Of a DNA stretch of 6,992 nt, positions 1-5,881 are shown piece by piece. Below the pieces are notes generated by a model. The model had not been told where the DNA came from and made no database searches. It saw only the letters and a program-made list of their open reading frames with translations. A program made the position numbers and the translations under genes. The stretch is taken from positions 1 to 6,992 of the forward strand of contig JALWWR010000054.1 of assembly GCA_026993045.1 (NCBI GenBank), in the 5' to 3' direction. How positions within the stretch are numbered: position 1 is the stretch's first letter; each line of letters opens with the position of its first letter. Source of the DNA: Thermodesulfatator sp. (GTDB lineage: Bacteria > Desulfobacterota > Thermodesulfobacteria > Thermodesulfobacteriales > Thermodesulfobacteriaceae).

Positions 1-54
1 GTTTGAGACTTCCGGGAGTCCCGGTGATCACCGGGACTCCCGGAAGTCTCAAAC
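1..54. repeat. Perfect 54-bp palindrome at the window edge
   Basis: Positions 1-27 are the exact reverse complement of 28-54, with no loop; the centre is TGATCA at 25-30. It lies wholly inside the lpxK reading frame. The arm nearer the gene start (54 to 28 on the minus strand) encodes SLRLPGVP plus flanking bases, which fits LpxK. The distal arm encodes ITGTPGSLK, which does not show the Arg normally found shortly after the GVPV segment. The palindrome ends exactly at base 1. A fold-back at a contig end is the simplest reading; a real cruciform-forming repeat is possible but less likely. Confidence 0.95.
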
Positions 55-406
55 TGTAAAGCAGGGCCTCTTCCCCTACTTCCCGGGCCGAGACCTTGGG
101 ACCCTCCCCGGTGGAAACTAGGCAAGGACGGGCCTGTTTTCCTCCGTAGCCCCGGAGAATGACCGCAGGCTCTTTACCCCAGGCCTTTAAAAGTTCGGCC
201 AAAGAAAGGGTAAAAGGGGTCTTGCCCTCCCCGCCCAAAGAGAGGTTTCCCACTACAATGGAAAAGACCCCAGGGTGTCTCCGGGGCCGAAGCCCCCTTT
301 CATAGGCCCAACGTCGCCCCCGGACCAAGCCTCCATAGATCCAGGCCAAAGGGAGGTAAAGGGGCTGGGTCTTTTCCCAGAAAAGGACTAGCGGACGCGG
401 GACCAT
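1..406 (-). CDS. lpxK: Tetraacyldisaccharide 4'-kinase, N-terminal part (runs off left edge)
   Basis: LpxK transfers the ATP gamma-phosphate to the 4' position of the lipid A disaccharide precursor at the inner face of the inner membrane. This is the N-terminal 135 codons, open to the window edge; the family is usually about 330-350 residues. Seen in the translation: the N-terminal membrane-associated segment with PLAWIYGGL (19-27), a Walker A/P-loop GNLSLGGEGKT (53-63), the RGYGG motif (85-89), and GEEALL (111-116) followed by GVPV (123-126). This order matches LpxK. The GEE triplet is usually GDE in the family (see findings). ATG at 406 was chosen because it gives the usual short leader before the PL-W-YG segment. 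No strong Shine-Dalgarno is visible, and the start lies 19 bp inside the upstream gene, so translational coupling is likely. Residues from about 127 fall in the second arm of a perfect palindrome and may not be genuine. Confidence 0.9.
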   Translation of the reverse strand, partial: MVPRPLVLFWEKTQPLYLPLAWIYGGLVRGRRWAYERGLRPRRHPGVFSIVVGNLSLGGEGKTPFTLSLAELLKAWGKEPAVILRGYGGKQARPCLVSTGEGPKVSAREVGEEALLYSLRLPGVPVITGTPGSLK

Positions 407-765
407 CCCGAAGGACCTAAGAGTGGAGCCAGAACCTCCCGGGCGTAAGCCAGGCCCTTAGAGACCAAGGTTTGGGCCTCTTCTAAAGAAAGCCCTGATT
501 GCCACTTCTTCCAGCCTTCTTGGAAAAATCGCGCTATCTCGGGCTCCGCCACGTGGGAAAGCTCGGCCAATATCTTCTCTAGGGGAGGCTTTTCTTGAGG
601 GGCCTCCACCTGGGCCAGGGCCCAAAGGGCCTTAGCCGCCAGCGAAAAAGCGTCTTTAAGCTCGGCCTGGGCTTGACGGGGATTCTGGCTTAAATTTTGA
701 AGGGCCCTTTTATAGGCCTCTTCCGCGTATCTCAAGTAAGTCTTAGCCCGCAAGTAATAAGGCAT
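388..765 (-). CDS. Hypothetical helical protein, HEPN-like, overlapping lpxK
   Basis: A 125-residue protein I do not recognise with confidence. It is almost entirely predicted helix: residues 5-26 (YLRAKTYLRYAEEAYKRAL region), 32-52 (rich in Ala, ending AAKALWALAQV) and 61-71, then helices at 74-90 and 94-116. The pattern of an early Tyr/Ala-rich helix followed by an A-x-x-A-x-KAL helix resembles small HEPN-type helical bundles, but the canonical HEPN RNase Arg-x4-6-His motif is not seen; the only His is at 71. No signal peptide or membrane segment is present, so it is probably cytoplasmic. The start ATG at 765 lacks a clear Shine-Dalgarno; GGAAGAG on the minus strand lies too far upstream to be convincing. 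Its 3' end overlaps the lpxK start by 19 bp, which suggests co-translation with lpxK. Function is unknown. Confidence 0.7.
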   Translation of the reverse strand: MPYYLRAKTYLRYAEEAYKRALQNLSQNPRQAQAELKDAFSLAAKALWALAQVEAPQEKPPLEKILAELSHVAEPEIARFFQEGWKKWQSGLSLEEAQTLVSKGLAYAREVLAPLLGPSGWSRVR

Positions 766-815
766 GGAAATTGATTTTAGACTCTTCCAAAATTAGAATA
801 GCTTTCAAATTTTGT

Positions 816-1031
816 TTACGAAAGGCCCTCTTCCTTCTGGGCCTCTTCTCTTAGGCGGCGATAGAAATGTTCCGTCATTACCTCGTCGGCCTTCTCACAG
901 ATCTCCCAGATGAGATCGATCATCTCCAGCATCTCGGCCTGGCCATCCGGAGGCCGCAACTCAAAGTCTTCGATAAAGGCCCCAGATTCCAGATATTCCT
1001 TAAATTGGCGCAGTTTCTTTAAGGTCAGCAT
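816..1031 (-). CDS. Small hypothetical protein coupled to efp
   Basis: A 71-residue acidic, helical protein that I cannot assign to a family. Residues 1-16 are basic and amphipathic (LKKLRQFKEYLE). A central break at RPPDG (26-30) is followed by a long helix with many Met, Glu and Ile (32-67), suggesting a two-helix hairpin or a small dimeric protein. There is one Cys (45) and one His (55), and no metal-binding cluster. Its ATG shares one base with the efp stop codon (TGATG on the minus strand), so it is probably translated by termination-reinitiation; a GGAGCGGG stretch lies a little upstream. It is followed by a 50-bp AT-rich gap before the next gene on the same strand. That gap (766-815) holds no convincing terminator. 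A role near EF-P or division is only a guess from position. Confidence 0.75.
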   Translation of the reverse strand: MLTLKKLRQFKEYLESGAFIEDFELRPPDGQAEMLEMIDLIWEICEKADEVMTEHFYRRLREEAQKEEGLS

Positions 1032-1594
1032 CAGCTTACCCGCTCCACGTATTGCCCGGTCCGCGTATCTACCTTGATGACATCTCCTTCGTTCACAAAA
1101 AGAGGGACCTGCACCACGGCCCCGGTCTCCAGTTTGGCCGGTTTGGAGCCCCCGGAGACCGTGTCGCCCCGGACCCCAGGCTCGGTCTCCACCACCCGGA
1201 GCTCCACGGTATTAGGAAGTTCCACCCCAATGGGCTTTCCTTTGTAGTAAAGCACCGAGACCGTGACGTTTTCCTGCAAAAACTTCCAGGCCTCCCCTAA
1301 CTGGTCCCGATCGAGATAAACCTGATCGTAGTCTTCCATATCCATAAAGACGTATCGATCCCCTTCTTGATAGAGGTACTGCATCTCCTTTTCTTCTAAA
1401 TCGGGCTTTTCAAAGCGCTCTCCGGAACGGAAATTGACCTCCTGGACCCGGCCAGTGGTCAGATCCCGGAGTTTGGTGCGCACCGTAGCCTGGCCTTTGG
1501 CCACCTTAGAATGTTGATATTCCAAGACTTCGTAGGGTTTCCCCTCCCACTCGATCTTGAGCCCCCTGCGAAAATCCGAGGTGGTGTAAGCCAT
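1031..1594 (-). CDS. efp: Translation elongation factor P
   Basis: EF-P binds the ribosome between the P and E sites and helps peptide-bond formation at polyproline stretches. The protein is 187 residues, the normal full length. It has the N-terminal KOW-like domain (about 1-65), a central OB domain (about 66-128) and a C-terminal OB domain (about 130-187). The C-terminal EF-P signature, K-x-A-x4-G-x2-V-x-V-P-x2-V-x2-G, is complete at 151-170. The domain I loop carries K33 in the context S-K-V-A-K-G-Q (29-35), the site that is lysylated or otherwise modified in many bacteria. No EpmA/EpmB, EarP or similar modification gene lies in the window. Translation starts at ATG 1594, supported by a near-perfect Shine-Dalgarno (AAGGAGGGG, minus strand 1608-1600) five bases upstream. 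The start overlaps the upstream ftsB-like stop by one base (TAATG). Confidence 0.97.
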   Translation of the reverse strand: MAYTTSDFRRGLKIEWEGKPYEVLEYQHSKVAKGQATVRTKLRDLTTGRVQEVNFRSGERFEKPDLEEKEMQYLYQEGDRYVFMDMEDYDQVYLDRDQLGEAWKFLQENVTVSVLYYKGKPIGVELPNTVELRVVETEPGVRGDTVSGGSKPAKLETGAVVQVPLFVNEGDVIKVDTRTGQYVERVS

Positions 1595-1902
1595 TATTTC
1601 CCCTCCTTAAAAAGGATCAGACGTTCGTTGTCTTTTACGTAACCGTATTTTTTTCGAGCAATCTCTTCATAGCGGCGAGGATCTTTTTTAAGGGCCTCGA
1701 TCTCCTGCGTCAGTTTTTGGGTCTCCTCCTGCAACTGGGAGACCCGTTTCAAGGTGTGGCTATAATACCATTCCAGGCCTCCGGCCCCAAGAAGGCCTAT
1801 AACTCCCAAAAGCCCCCAGGTCCAAAGGAAGACCTTAGGGAACTTTCTTTTTCTCTTTTCGGCCTTAGGACGATAAGCCCGGGGATTAAAGCCCCCTGCC
1901 AT
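1594..1902 (-). CDS. ftsB: FtsB/DivIC family cell-division protein
   Basis: A small bitopic membrane protein of the FtsB/DivIC (septum formation initiator) family; in known bacteria such proteins join FtsL and FtsQ/DivIB in the divisome. It has 102 residues: a basic cytoplasmic N-terminus (residues 8-23, rich in Arg and Lys), one membrane helix (about 24-43), a short periplasmic coiled coil (about 50-73, with Leu heptads) and the family hallmark D-P-R-R-Y-E-E-I-A-R-K-K-Y-G (74-87), then V-K-x-x-E. The positive-inside rule agrees with this topology. ATG 1902 is preceded by a modest AAGG about eight bases upstream. The gene is first in the minus-strand cluster and overlaps efp by one base. The symbol is given by family; FtsB and DivIC cannot be separated from sequence alone. 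No ftsL or ftsQ is adjacent. Confidence 0.88.
   Translation of the reverse strand: MAGGFNPRAYRPKAEKRKRKFPKVFLWTWGLLGVIGLLGAGGLEWYYSHTLKRVSQLQEETQKLTQEIEALKKDPRRYEEIARKKYGYVKDNERLILFKEGK
1600..1608 (-). promoter_or_regulatory. Strong ribosome binding site of efp
   Basis: AAGGAGGGG on the minus strand lies five bases before the efp ATG and inside the last codons of the ftsB-like gene. It is the strongest Shine-Dalgarno in the cluster. It lets efp be translated at a high rate even though it follows a low-abundance division gene in the same operon; that consequence is inferred. Confidence 0.85.
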
Positions 1903-1932
1903 ATGGCAACCTTAAATCAAACCCTTAAAGGA

Positions 1933-1951
1933 TTCAAGAGGCGGGCTTGAA
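1933..1951. repeat. Dyad TTCAAG-N7-CTTGAA in the divergent intergenic region
   Basis: Two perfect 6-bp arms (1933-1938 and 1946-1951) are separated by seven bases in the 102-bp gap between the ftsB-like gene and the ABC operon. The right arm overlaps the proposed -35 element of the rightward promoter, a position typical of a repressor operator. A second small dyad, AGGAT-N5-ATCCT (1951-1965), follows directly and lies in the promoter spacer. Neither matches a regulator site I can name; it does not resemble a Fur box. Short dyads also arise by chance. Confidence 0.4.
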
Positions 1952-1975
1952 GGATAAAAAATCCTCGTTTTTAAT
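1947..1975 (+). promoter_or_regulatory. Candidate sigma70-type promoter of the ABC operon
   Basis: A -35-like TTGAAG (1947-1952) and a -10-like TTTAAT (1970-1975) are separated by exactly 17 bp. The -10 matches five of six consensus positions and the -35 four of six. Transcription would start near 1982 and leave about 22 bases of leader before the ATG at 2005. This is the best-placed pair in the intergenic region for the plus strand. No equally good pair was found for the divergent minus-strand cluster. Confidence 0.45.
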
Positions 1976-2004
1976 TAGGAGAAATCCGCGTAAATGGGGG
2001 GCCA

Positions 2005-2664
2005 ATGAAGGTTAGACTTTTGATTTTCTTGATATTGAGTCTCGTCCTTTGGAGTAAAGGACAAGCGGAAGATAGGATCTGGGTCTTTGATTTTGAAAAG
2101 GACCCCGTAGGACAAAGCCCTTCTGGATTTAAATCAGCCCAAACTGCCGGTCGAGGAGAGCTAGCCCCTTGGAAGGTGATGGCCTGGAAAGGGGCTCCCT
2201 CGGGAGAAAAAGTAGTCCTGGTAAAACCTAATCCTAAGACCAATCATGGGGCCACCTTCAATGTCTTATGGCGTCCGGATCTTAAATTGAAGGACCTTAC
2301 CCTCTCGGTTTACGTACGAGCTGTAAAGGGATGGGAAGATCAAGGCGGGGGACTTATCTGGCGGGTCCAAGATCCTGACAATTATTATGTGGTGCGCTGG
2401 AATCCGCTAGAAGACAACTTCCGTCTCTACTATGTGAAAAGCGGCCGGCGGCGTATGATTCGTTCCAGCTCCTTTAAGGCCAACCCTAAAAACTGGCACC
2501 ATATAAAAGTGATCCATCAAGGAAATCGAATCCGATGTTATTTTGATGGAGAGCTCAAGATCGAAGTTCAGGATAAGACCTTTTCCCAAGCCGGAGGGAT
2601 TGGTCTTTGGACCAAGGCCGACGCCAGCACCGCCTTTGACCTTCTTGAGGTGGAGGCCAAGTGA
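2005..2664 (+). CDS. Secreted concanavalin A-like (DUF1080/LamG-like) protein
   Basis: A 219-residue exported protein. Residues 1-21 are a Sec signal peptide: K2 and R4, a hydrophobic core at 5-16, and a likely signal peptidase I cut after G-Q-A (19-21), with no lipobox Cys. The mature part looks like one beta-sandwich of the concanavalin A-like/3-keto-disaccharide hydrolase (DUF1080) type: an opening W-V-F-D-F-E strand, GGGLIWRVQDPDNYYVVRW in the middle, then N-F-R-L-Y-Y, W-H-H-I-K-V, C-Y-F-D-G-E and a closing GGIGLWTKADA. Such folds bind or cleave sugars; no catalytic residues can be assigned here. It is first in the operon and its stop overlaps the next gene by one base, so it is probably made with the importer, perhaps as a periplasmic or surface partner. 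ATG 2005 has only a G-rich run (1996-2001) close upstream; AGGAG at 1977-1981 is too distant. Confidence 0.85.
   Translation: MKVRLLIFLILSLVLWSKGQAEDRIWVFDFEKDPVGQSPSGFKSAQTAGRGELAPWKVMAWKGAPSGEKVVLVKPNPKTNHGATFNVLWRPDLKLKDLTLSVYVRAVKGWEDQGGGLIWRVQDPDNYYVVRWNPLEDNFRLYYVKSGRRRMIRSSSFKANPKNWHHIKVIHQGNRIRCYFDGELKIEVQDKTFSQAGGIGLWTKADASTAFDLLEVEAK
2652..2656 (+). promoter_or_regulatory. Ribosome binding site that decides the start of the binding-protein gene
   Basis: GGAGG lies seven bases before ATG 2664 but only four before the in-frame GTG at 2661. The spacing favours the ATG. The site is inside the last codons of the preceding gene. Confidence 0.7.
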
Positions 2665-3680
2665 TGAAAAGAGGGCTTTTAACCCTTTCGATTTTGCTTC
2701 TGGCCCTCTTTCTTTACGCTTGTTCCCGATCTGGAGAGAAGGTGGTGGTAGTCTACACCTCCACCGATCAAGTCTTCTCCGAGCCGGTGCTTCGTAAATT
2801 TGAGGAAAAGACTGGCATCAAGGTCAAGGCCGTTTTTGACACCGAAGAGACCAAGTCCACCGGGCTGGTCAACCGCCTGATAGCCGAAAAGGACCGGCCC
2901 CAATGCGATGTCTTTTGGTCAAACGATGTCTTGAGGGTAGAGATACTCAAACAGAAAGGAGTCCTGGCACCCTATAGATCACCGGCGGCCCGTGATATCC
3001 CCGAGGCCTTTAAAGACCCCGAAGGCTACTGGACTGGATTTTCCGGGAGGATCCGGGTCTTTCTGGTGAACCGGGAGCTTGTGCCCCGGGAGGACTATCC
3101 CCAAGGTCTTAAAGATATGCTGGATCCCCGCTGGAAGGGGCAGTTTGCCTTGGCCAATCCCCTCTTTGGGACCACCTCCTTCCATGTAGCCTCCCTCTTT
3201 GTGCTCTGGGGAGACGCCAGGGCCCGGGAGTTTCTCGAAGGCCTTCGGGAAAACGGTCTTAAGCTTGCGGCCTCCAATGGGGAAGTGGCCCGCTGGGTGG
3301 CTAAGGGTAAGGTTAAATTCGGCCTGGTGGATAACGACGACGCCTTCGCTATGATAGAAGCCGGCTATCCGGTGGAAATGGTCATTCCGGACCAAAAGGG
3401 CCCGGGGACCCTCTTTATGCCCAACGCCGTGGCCCTTATTCGAGGCGCGCCCCACCCTGAGACCGCTAAAAAACTCATTGACTATCTGCTTTCTCCCGAA
3501 ACCGAAGAGGCCTTGGCCCAGATGGTATGCCGTCAGATCCCTTTAAACCCCCAGGCCCAGCCTCCGCAGGGGATGCCCCGGCTCTCCGAGATCCGCACCC
3601 TAAAGGTAGACTACGAGGCTGTGGCCCGCAAAATGGAAGAGATTGTACCCTATCTTAAAGACTGGATCTCCCGTTTGTGA
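2664..3680 (+). CDS. ABC importer solute-binding lipoprotein, ferric-binding-like (family 1)
   Basis: Substrate-binding protein of an importer in the iron(III)/thiamine/polyamine-related class. It has 338 residues from ATG 2664; an in-frame GTG at 2661 would add one. Residues 1-19 are a lipoprotein signal with lipobox L-Y-A-C, so Cys20 should be lipidated and the protein anchored in the periplasm. The mature start V-V-V-V-Y-T-S-T-D-Q (27-36) and F-E-E-K-T-G-I-K-V (46-54) are typical of the family, as are D-V-F-W-S-N-D (82-88) and the hinge-region G-x-x-G-R-I-R-V-F-L-V-N (125-136). At the place where ferric-binding FbpA proteins have a Tyr-Tyr pair, this protein reads L-V-D-N-D-D-A-F (221-228), so Fe(III) binding by that chemistry is doubtful. 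It overlaps the permease gene by four bases (GTGA). The substrate is not assigned. Confidence 0.92.
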   Translation: MKRGLLTLSILLLALFLYACSRSGEKVVVVYTSTDQVFSEPVLRKFEEKTGIKVKAVFDTEETKSTGLVNRLIAEKDRPQCDVFWSNDVLRVEILKQKGVLAPYRSPAARDIPEAFKDPEGYWTGFSGRIRVFLVNRELVPREDYPQGLKDMLDPRWKGQFALANPLFGTTSFHVASLFVLWGDARAREFLEGLRENGLKLAASNGEVARWVAKGKVKFGLVDNDDAFAMIEAGYPVEMVIPDQKGPGTLFMPNAVALIRGAPHPETAKKLIDYLLSPETEEALAQMVCRQIPLNPQAQPPQGMPRLSEIRTLKVDYEAVARKMEEIVPYLKDWISRL

Positions 3681-5164
3681 GAGGACTCCGTTTAGGAAGC
3701 TGGGTTTATCTGGGTCTGGTTCTGGGGTTTCCACTGGCAGCCCTCCTTTGGCATTTTCCCGAGATTCAGCCTGGGCTGGAGGCCTTTTTATCCCGCGCCT
3801 TTAGGAATACCCTTCTAGTGGCCTCTGGAACGGCTCTCCTTTCGCTCCTGATCGGTTCGGGAGCGGCTTTTGTCCTGGCAAAAATTTCTCTTCCTGGAAC
3901 CCGCCTTTTATCCCTCCTCCTGGTAACCCCAATATTTTTCGTCCCCTATCAGATGGCCCTGGCCTGGGACGCCCTCTTGCCCTCCGGGCTCAATGCTTGG
4001 CTTTTCTCCCCGGCTGGGGTGATAGGGGTCCTTACGAGTTCTTTTTCTCCGGTGGTCTTCTGGTTTGCCTGGATCGCCTTTAAGGCCGTTCCTCCGGAGG
4101 AGGAAGAAGCAGGGTTGATGACCGCTCCGCCTGGAACGGTCTTCCGAAGGATCACCCTTACCAAGGTCTATCCCGCCCTTCTTGCTGGGACTTTCTTGGT
4201 CTTCATTCTCGCTTTTACAGAACTAGGGGTGCCTACCTATCTGGGGGTTCCGGTGCTCCCTTATGAGGTCCTAATCCAATTTTCAACCCTTTATGACTTC
4301 CGGGCGGCGGTGGCGGCCTCTTGGCCCATGGCAGCTCTGGGGGTCTTGCTTCTCTTTCTGGAATACCGCCTCTTTCGAAAAAGCCTCCTCTTTTATCAAA
4401 GGGCCGGAAAACCCCAAGGACTTATCTTCTCCCCTTCTCCAGCCGTTAAGGCCGTCCTTCTTTTAAGCCTTCTTCTCCTGGTCTTCGTCTTCCTGTTTCT
4501 CCCCCTTTCCGCCCTAGTGAAAGAGGCGGCCTCTTTTAGGGCCTTGAAGTTCGCCTTGAAAAACGGTCTTCCAAGCCTTCTCCGAGGGCTTTTTTACGCC
4601 ACTGTGGCCGGCTTTCTTTCCGCTCTTTGGGCCTTGGCGGTCTTTTATAGCCGGAAGGGCAAGGGACATTCCTTAATGTCAGGGCTCGCTTTGGCCGGGC
4701 TTTTCCTCCCCCCGGCGGTGCTCGCCACCGGAATCCTTTATTTCTGGAACCAGGGAGTTCTAAGCCTCCTTTATGGCACCTTCGGGCTCCTTATCCTGGG
4801 GTATCTAGCCCGGTATTCTTTTTTCTCCTACCGGAGCCTTGAGACGGCCTTTGAACATCTAGATCCCTCGGCCTGGGAAGCGGCCCTCTTCACCGGTCAC
4901 GGCCCTCTTGCTATCCTGCGTCACATCCTCTTTCCCCAAGTCCGAAGTTGGTTTTTTCTAGCCTGGATGCTGGTCTTTATCTTTTCCGTAAATGAACTCG
5001 GGCTTAGCACCATGCTCTACCCCCCCGAAGGCGAGCCCCTGGTGGTGCGTCTTTATACCCTTTCGGTGAACAACCCCCTTTCCCACTCCGCAGCTTTGGC
5101 CTTGCTCCACTCCGTGGGGACCCTTCTCGGAGTGGCCCTCCTTTATAGCGGGGGATTTAGATGA
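3677..5164 (+). CDS. ABC importer permease with two fused membrane domains (FbpB-like)
   Basis: Membrane subunit that forms the whole transport channel: two BPD-type permease domains fused in 495 residues. About twelve hydrophobic segments are visible, starting at 9-25, and the second half begins near 257-280. Each half carries an EAA loop that contacts the ATPase: E-E-A-G with the following P-P-G-T-V-F-R-R-I-T-L-T-K-V-Y-P (143-166), and E-A-A-L-F-T-G-H-G-P-L-A-I-L-R-H-I-L-F-P (401-420). This architecture is shared with ferric (FbpB/AfuB) and related importers. The start is GTG 3677, sharing four bases with the upstream stop. No strong Shine-Dalgarno is seen, so coupling to the binding-protein gene is likely. 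The 3' end shares ATGA with the ATPase gene. Confidence 0.93.
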   Translation: MRGLRLGSWVYLGLVLGFPLAALLWHFPEIQPGLEAFLSRAFRNTLLVASGTALLSLLIGSGAAFVLAKISLPGTRLLSLLLVTPIFFVPYQMALAWDALLPSGLNAWLFSPAGVIGVLTSSFSPVVFWFAWIAFKAVPPEEEEAGLMTAPPGTVFRRITLTKVYPALLAGTFLVFILAFTELGVPTYLGVPVLPYEVLIQFSTLYDFRAAVAASWPMAALGVLLLFLEYRLFRKSLLFYQRAGKPQGLIFSPSPAVKAVLLLSLLLLVFVFLFLPLSALVKEAASFRALKFALKNGLPSLLRGLFYATVAGFLSALWALAVFYSRKGKGHSLMSGLALAGLFLPPAVLATGILYFWNQGVLSLLYGTFGLLILGYLARYSFFSYRSLETAFEHLDPSAWEAALFTGHGPLAILRHILFPQVRSWFFLAWMLVFIFSVNELGLSTMLYPPEGEPLVVRLYTLSVNNPLSHSAALALLHSVGTLLGVALLYSGGFR

Positions 5165-5880
5165 AGACCTTAGTCCTTAAGGATCTTCACAAAGGATTTG
5201 GGGAAGGGACCGTCCTAAAGGGGGTGGGGCTTGAGGTAGATCGCGGTGAGATAGTGGCCATTCTCGGGGTCTCTGGAGCAGGAAAAAGCACCCTCCTTCG
5301 CATTATCGCGGGGCTTGAGGTCCCAGATCAGGGCCAGGTATGGATTGGGGGAGAACTTGCCACCTCTGGCCGAAGGCTTCTTCTTCCTCCGCACCGGCGA
5401 GGAATCGGTTTTATCTTCCAAAATCTGGGGCTTTGGGAGCATATGACGGTGGAGGAGCACCTGGCCTTTGTGCTTCGGGCCCGCTCAAAGACCGTGGACC
5501 AGGCTCGCATACGTTCCACTTTGGAATTTCTGGGCCTTTCCGCCCACGCCAAACGCAAACCCTTTCAGCTCTCCGGAGGTGAGAGGCAAAGACTGGCTCT
5601 AGCCCGGGCCCTGGTTGAAGAACCAGAACTTCTTCTCCTCGACGAACCCTTCTCTAACCTGGATCTTCCTCGCAAGAAAAAACTTCACCGAGAATTTCTA
5701 CGCATCCGGGAAGAAAAACACCCGGCTATCCTTTACGTAACTCACGATCCCTTGGATGTAAAACTTATGGCTGATCAAGTGGTAGTGCTCCACGAAGGAA
5801 GGATTATTCAGCAGGGGCCCCTTGAGGCTCTCCTTGGGGCCCCCTCCCATCCCATAGTCAAAGAGCTCCTTGAGATATAG
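5161..5880 (+). CDS. ABC importer ATPase
   Basis: ATP-hydrolysing subunit of the importer encoded just upstream, acting on the cytoplasmic face. The 239 residues hold a complete nucleotide-binding domain: Walker A GVSGAGKST (36-44), Q-loop Gln87 in F-Q-N, signature LSGGERQ (137-143), Walker B L-L-L-L-D-E-P (157-163), D-loop near 165-168, and switch His195 in T-H-D. All catalytic residues are present. It stops soon after the domain and so lacks the C-terminal TOBE/regulatory extension of many ferric and polyamine ATPases (about 340-370 residues). The start ATG shares four bases with the permease stop, and a GGGGGA stretch (5150-5155) can serve as ribosome binding site. It is the last gene of the operon; the next gene converges on it one base away. 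Confidence 0.95.
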   Translation: MKTLVLKDLHKGFGEGTVLKGVGLEVDRGEIVAILGVSGAGKSTLLRIIAGLEVPDQGQVWIGGELATSGRRLLLPPHRRGIGFIFQNLGLWEHMTVEEHLAFVLRARSKTVDQARIRSTLEFLGLSAHAKRKPFQLSGGERQRLALARALVEEPELLLLDEPFSNLDLPRKKKLHREFLRIREEKHPAILYVTHDPLDVKLMADQVVVLHEGRIIQQGPLEALLGAPSHPIVKELLEI

Positions 5881-5881
5881 G

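Noticed and set aside
1..54. CRISPR repeat or hairpin telomere
   Set aside because: There is one copy only, no spacers and no second repeat. The sequence lies in the lpxK frame, and a telomere claim would need evidence of a linear replicon.
766..815. Promoter for the 125-residue gene and lpxK in the AT-rich gap
   Set aside because: A TTGAAA and a TAAAAT can be found on the minus strand, but they are 23 bp apart, which is too far. No well-spaced pair was found.
1951..1975. Intrinsic terminator (AGGAT-N5-ATCCT followed by a T run)
   Set aside because: The stem is only 5 bp with two or three GC pairs, and there is no upstream plus-strand gene to terminate. An operator or chance dyad is more likely.
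1994..2008. Leader mini-ORF (ATG GGG GGC CAA TGA) overlapping the start at 2005
   Set aside because: It has only four codons, no clear ribosome binding site at proper distance, and probably arises by chance.
2979..3455. 158-codon minus-strand open frame opposite the binding-protein gene
   Set aside because: It is antisense to a well-conserved coding region, with a composition typical of a shadow frame and no ribosome binding site that I could support.
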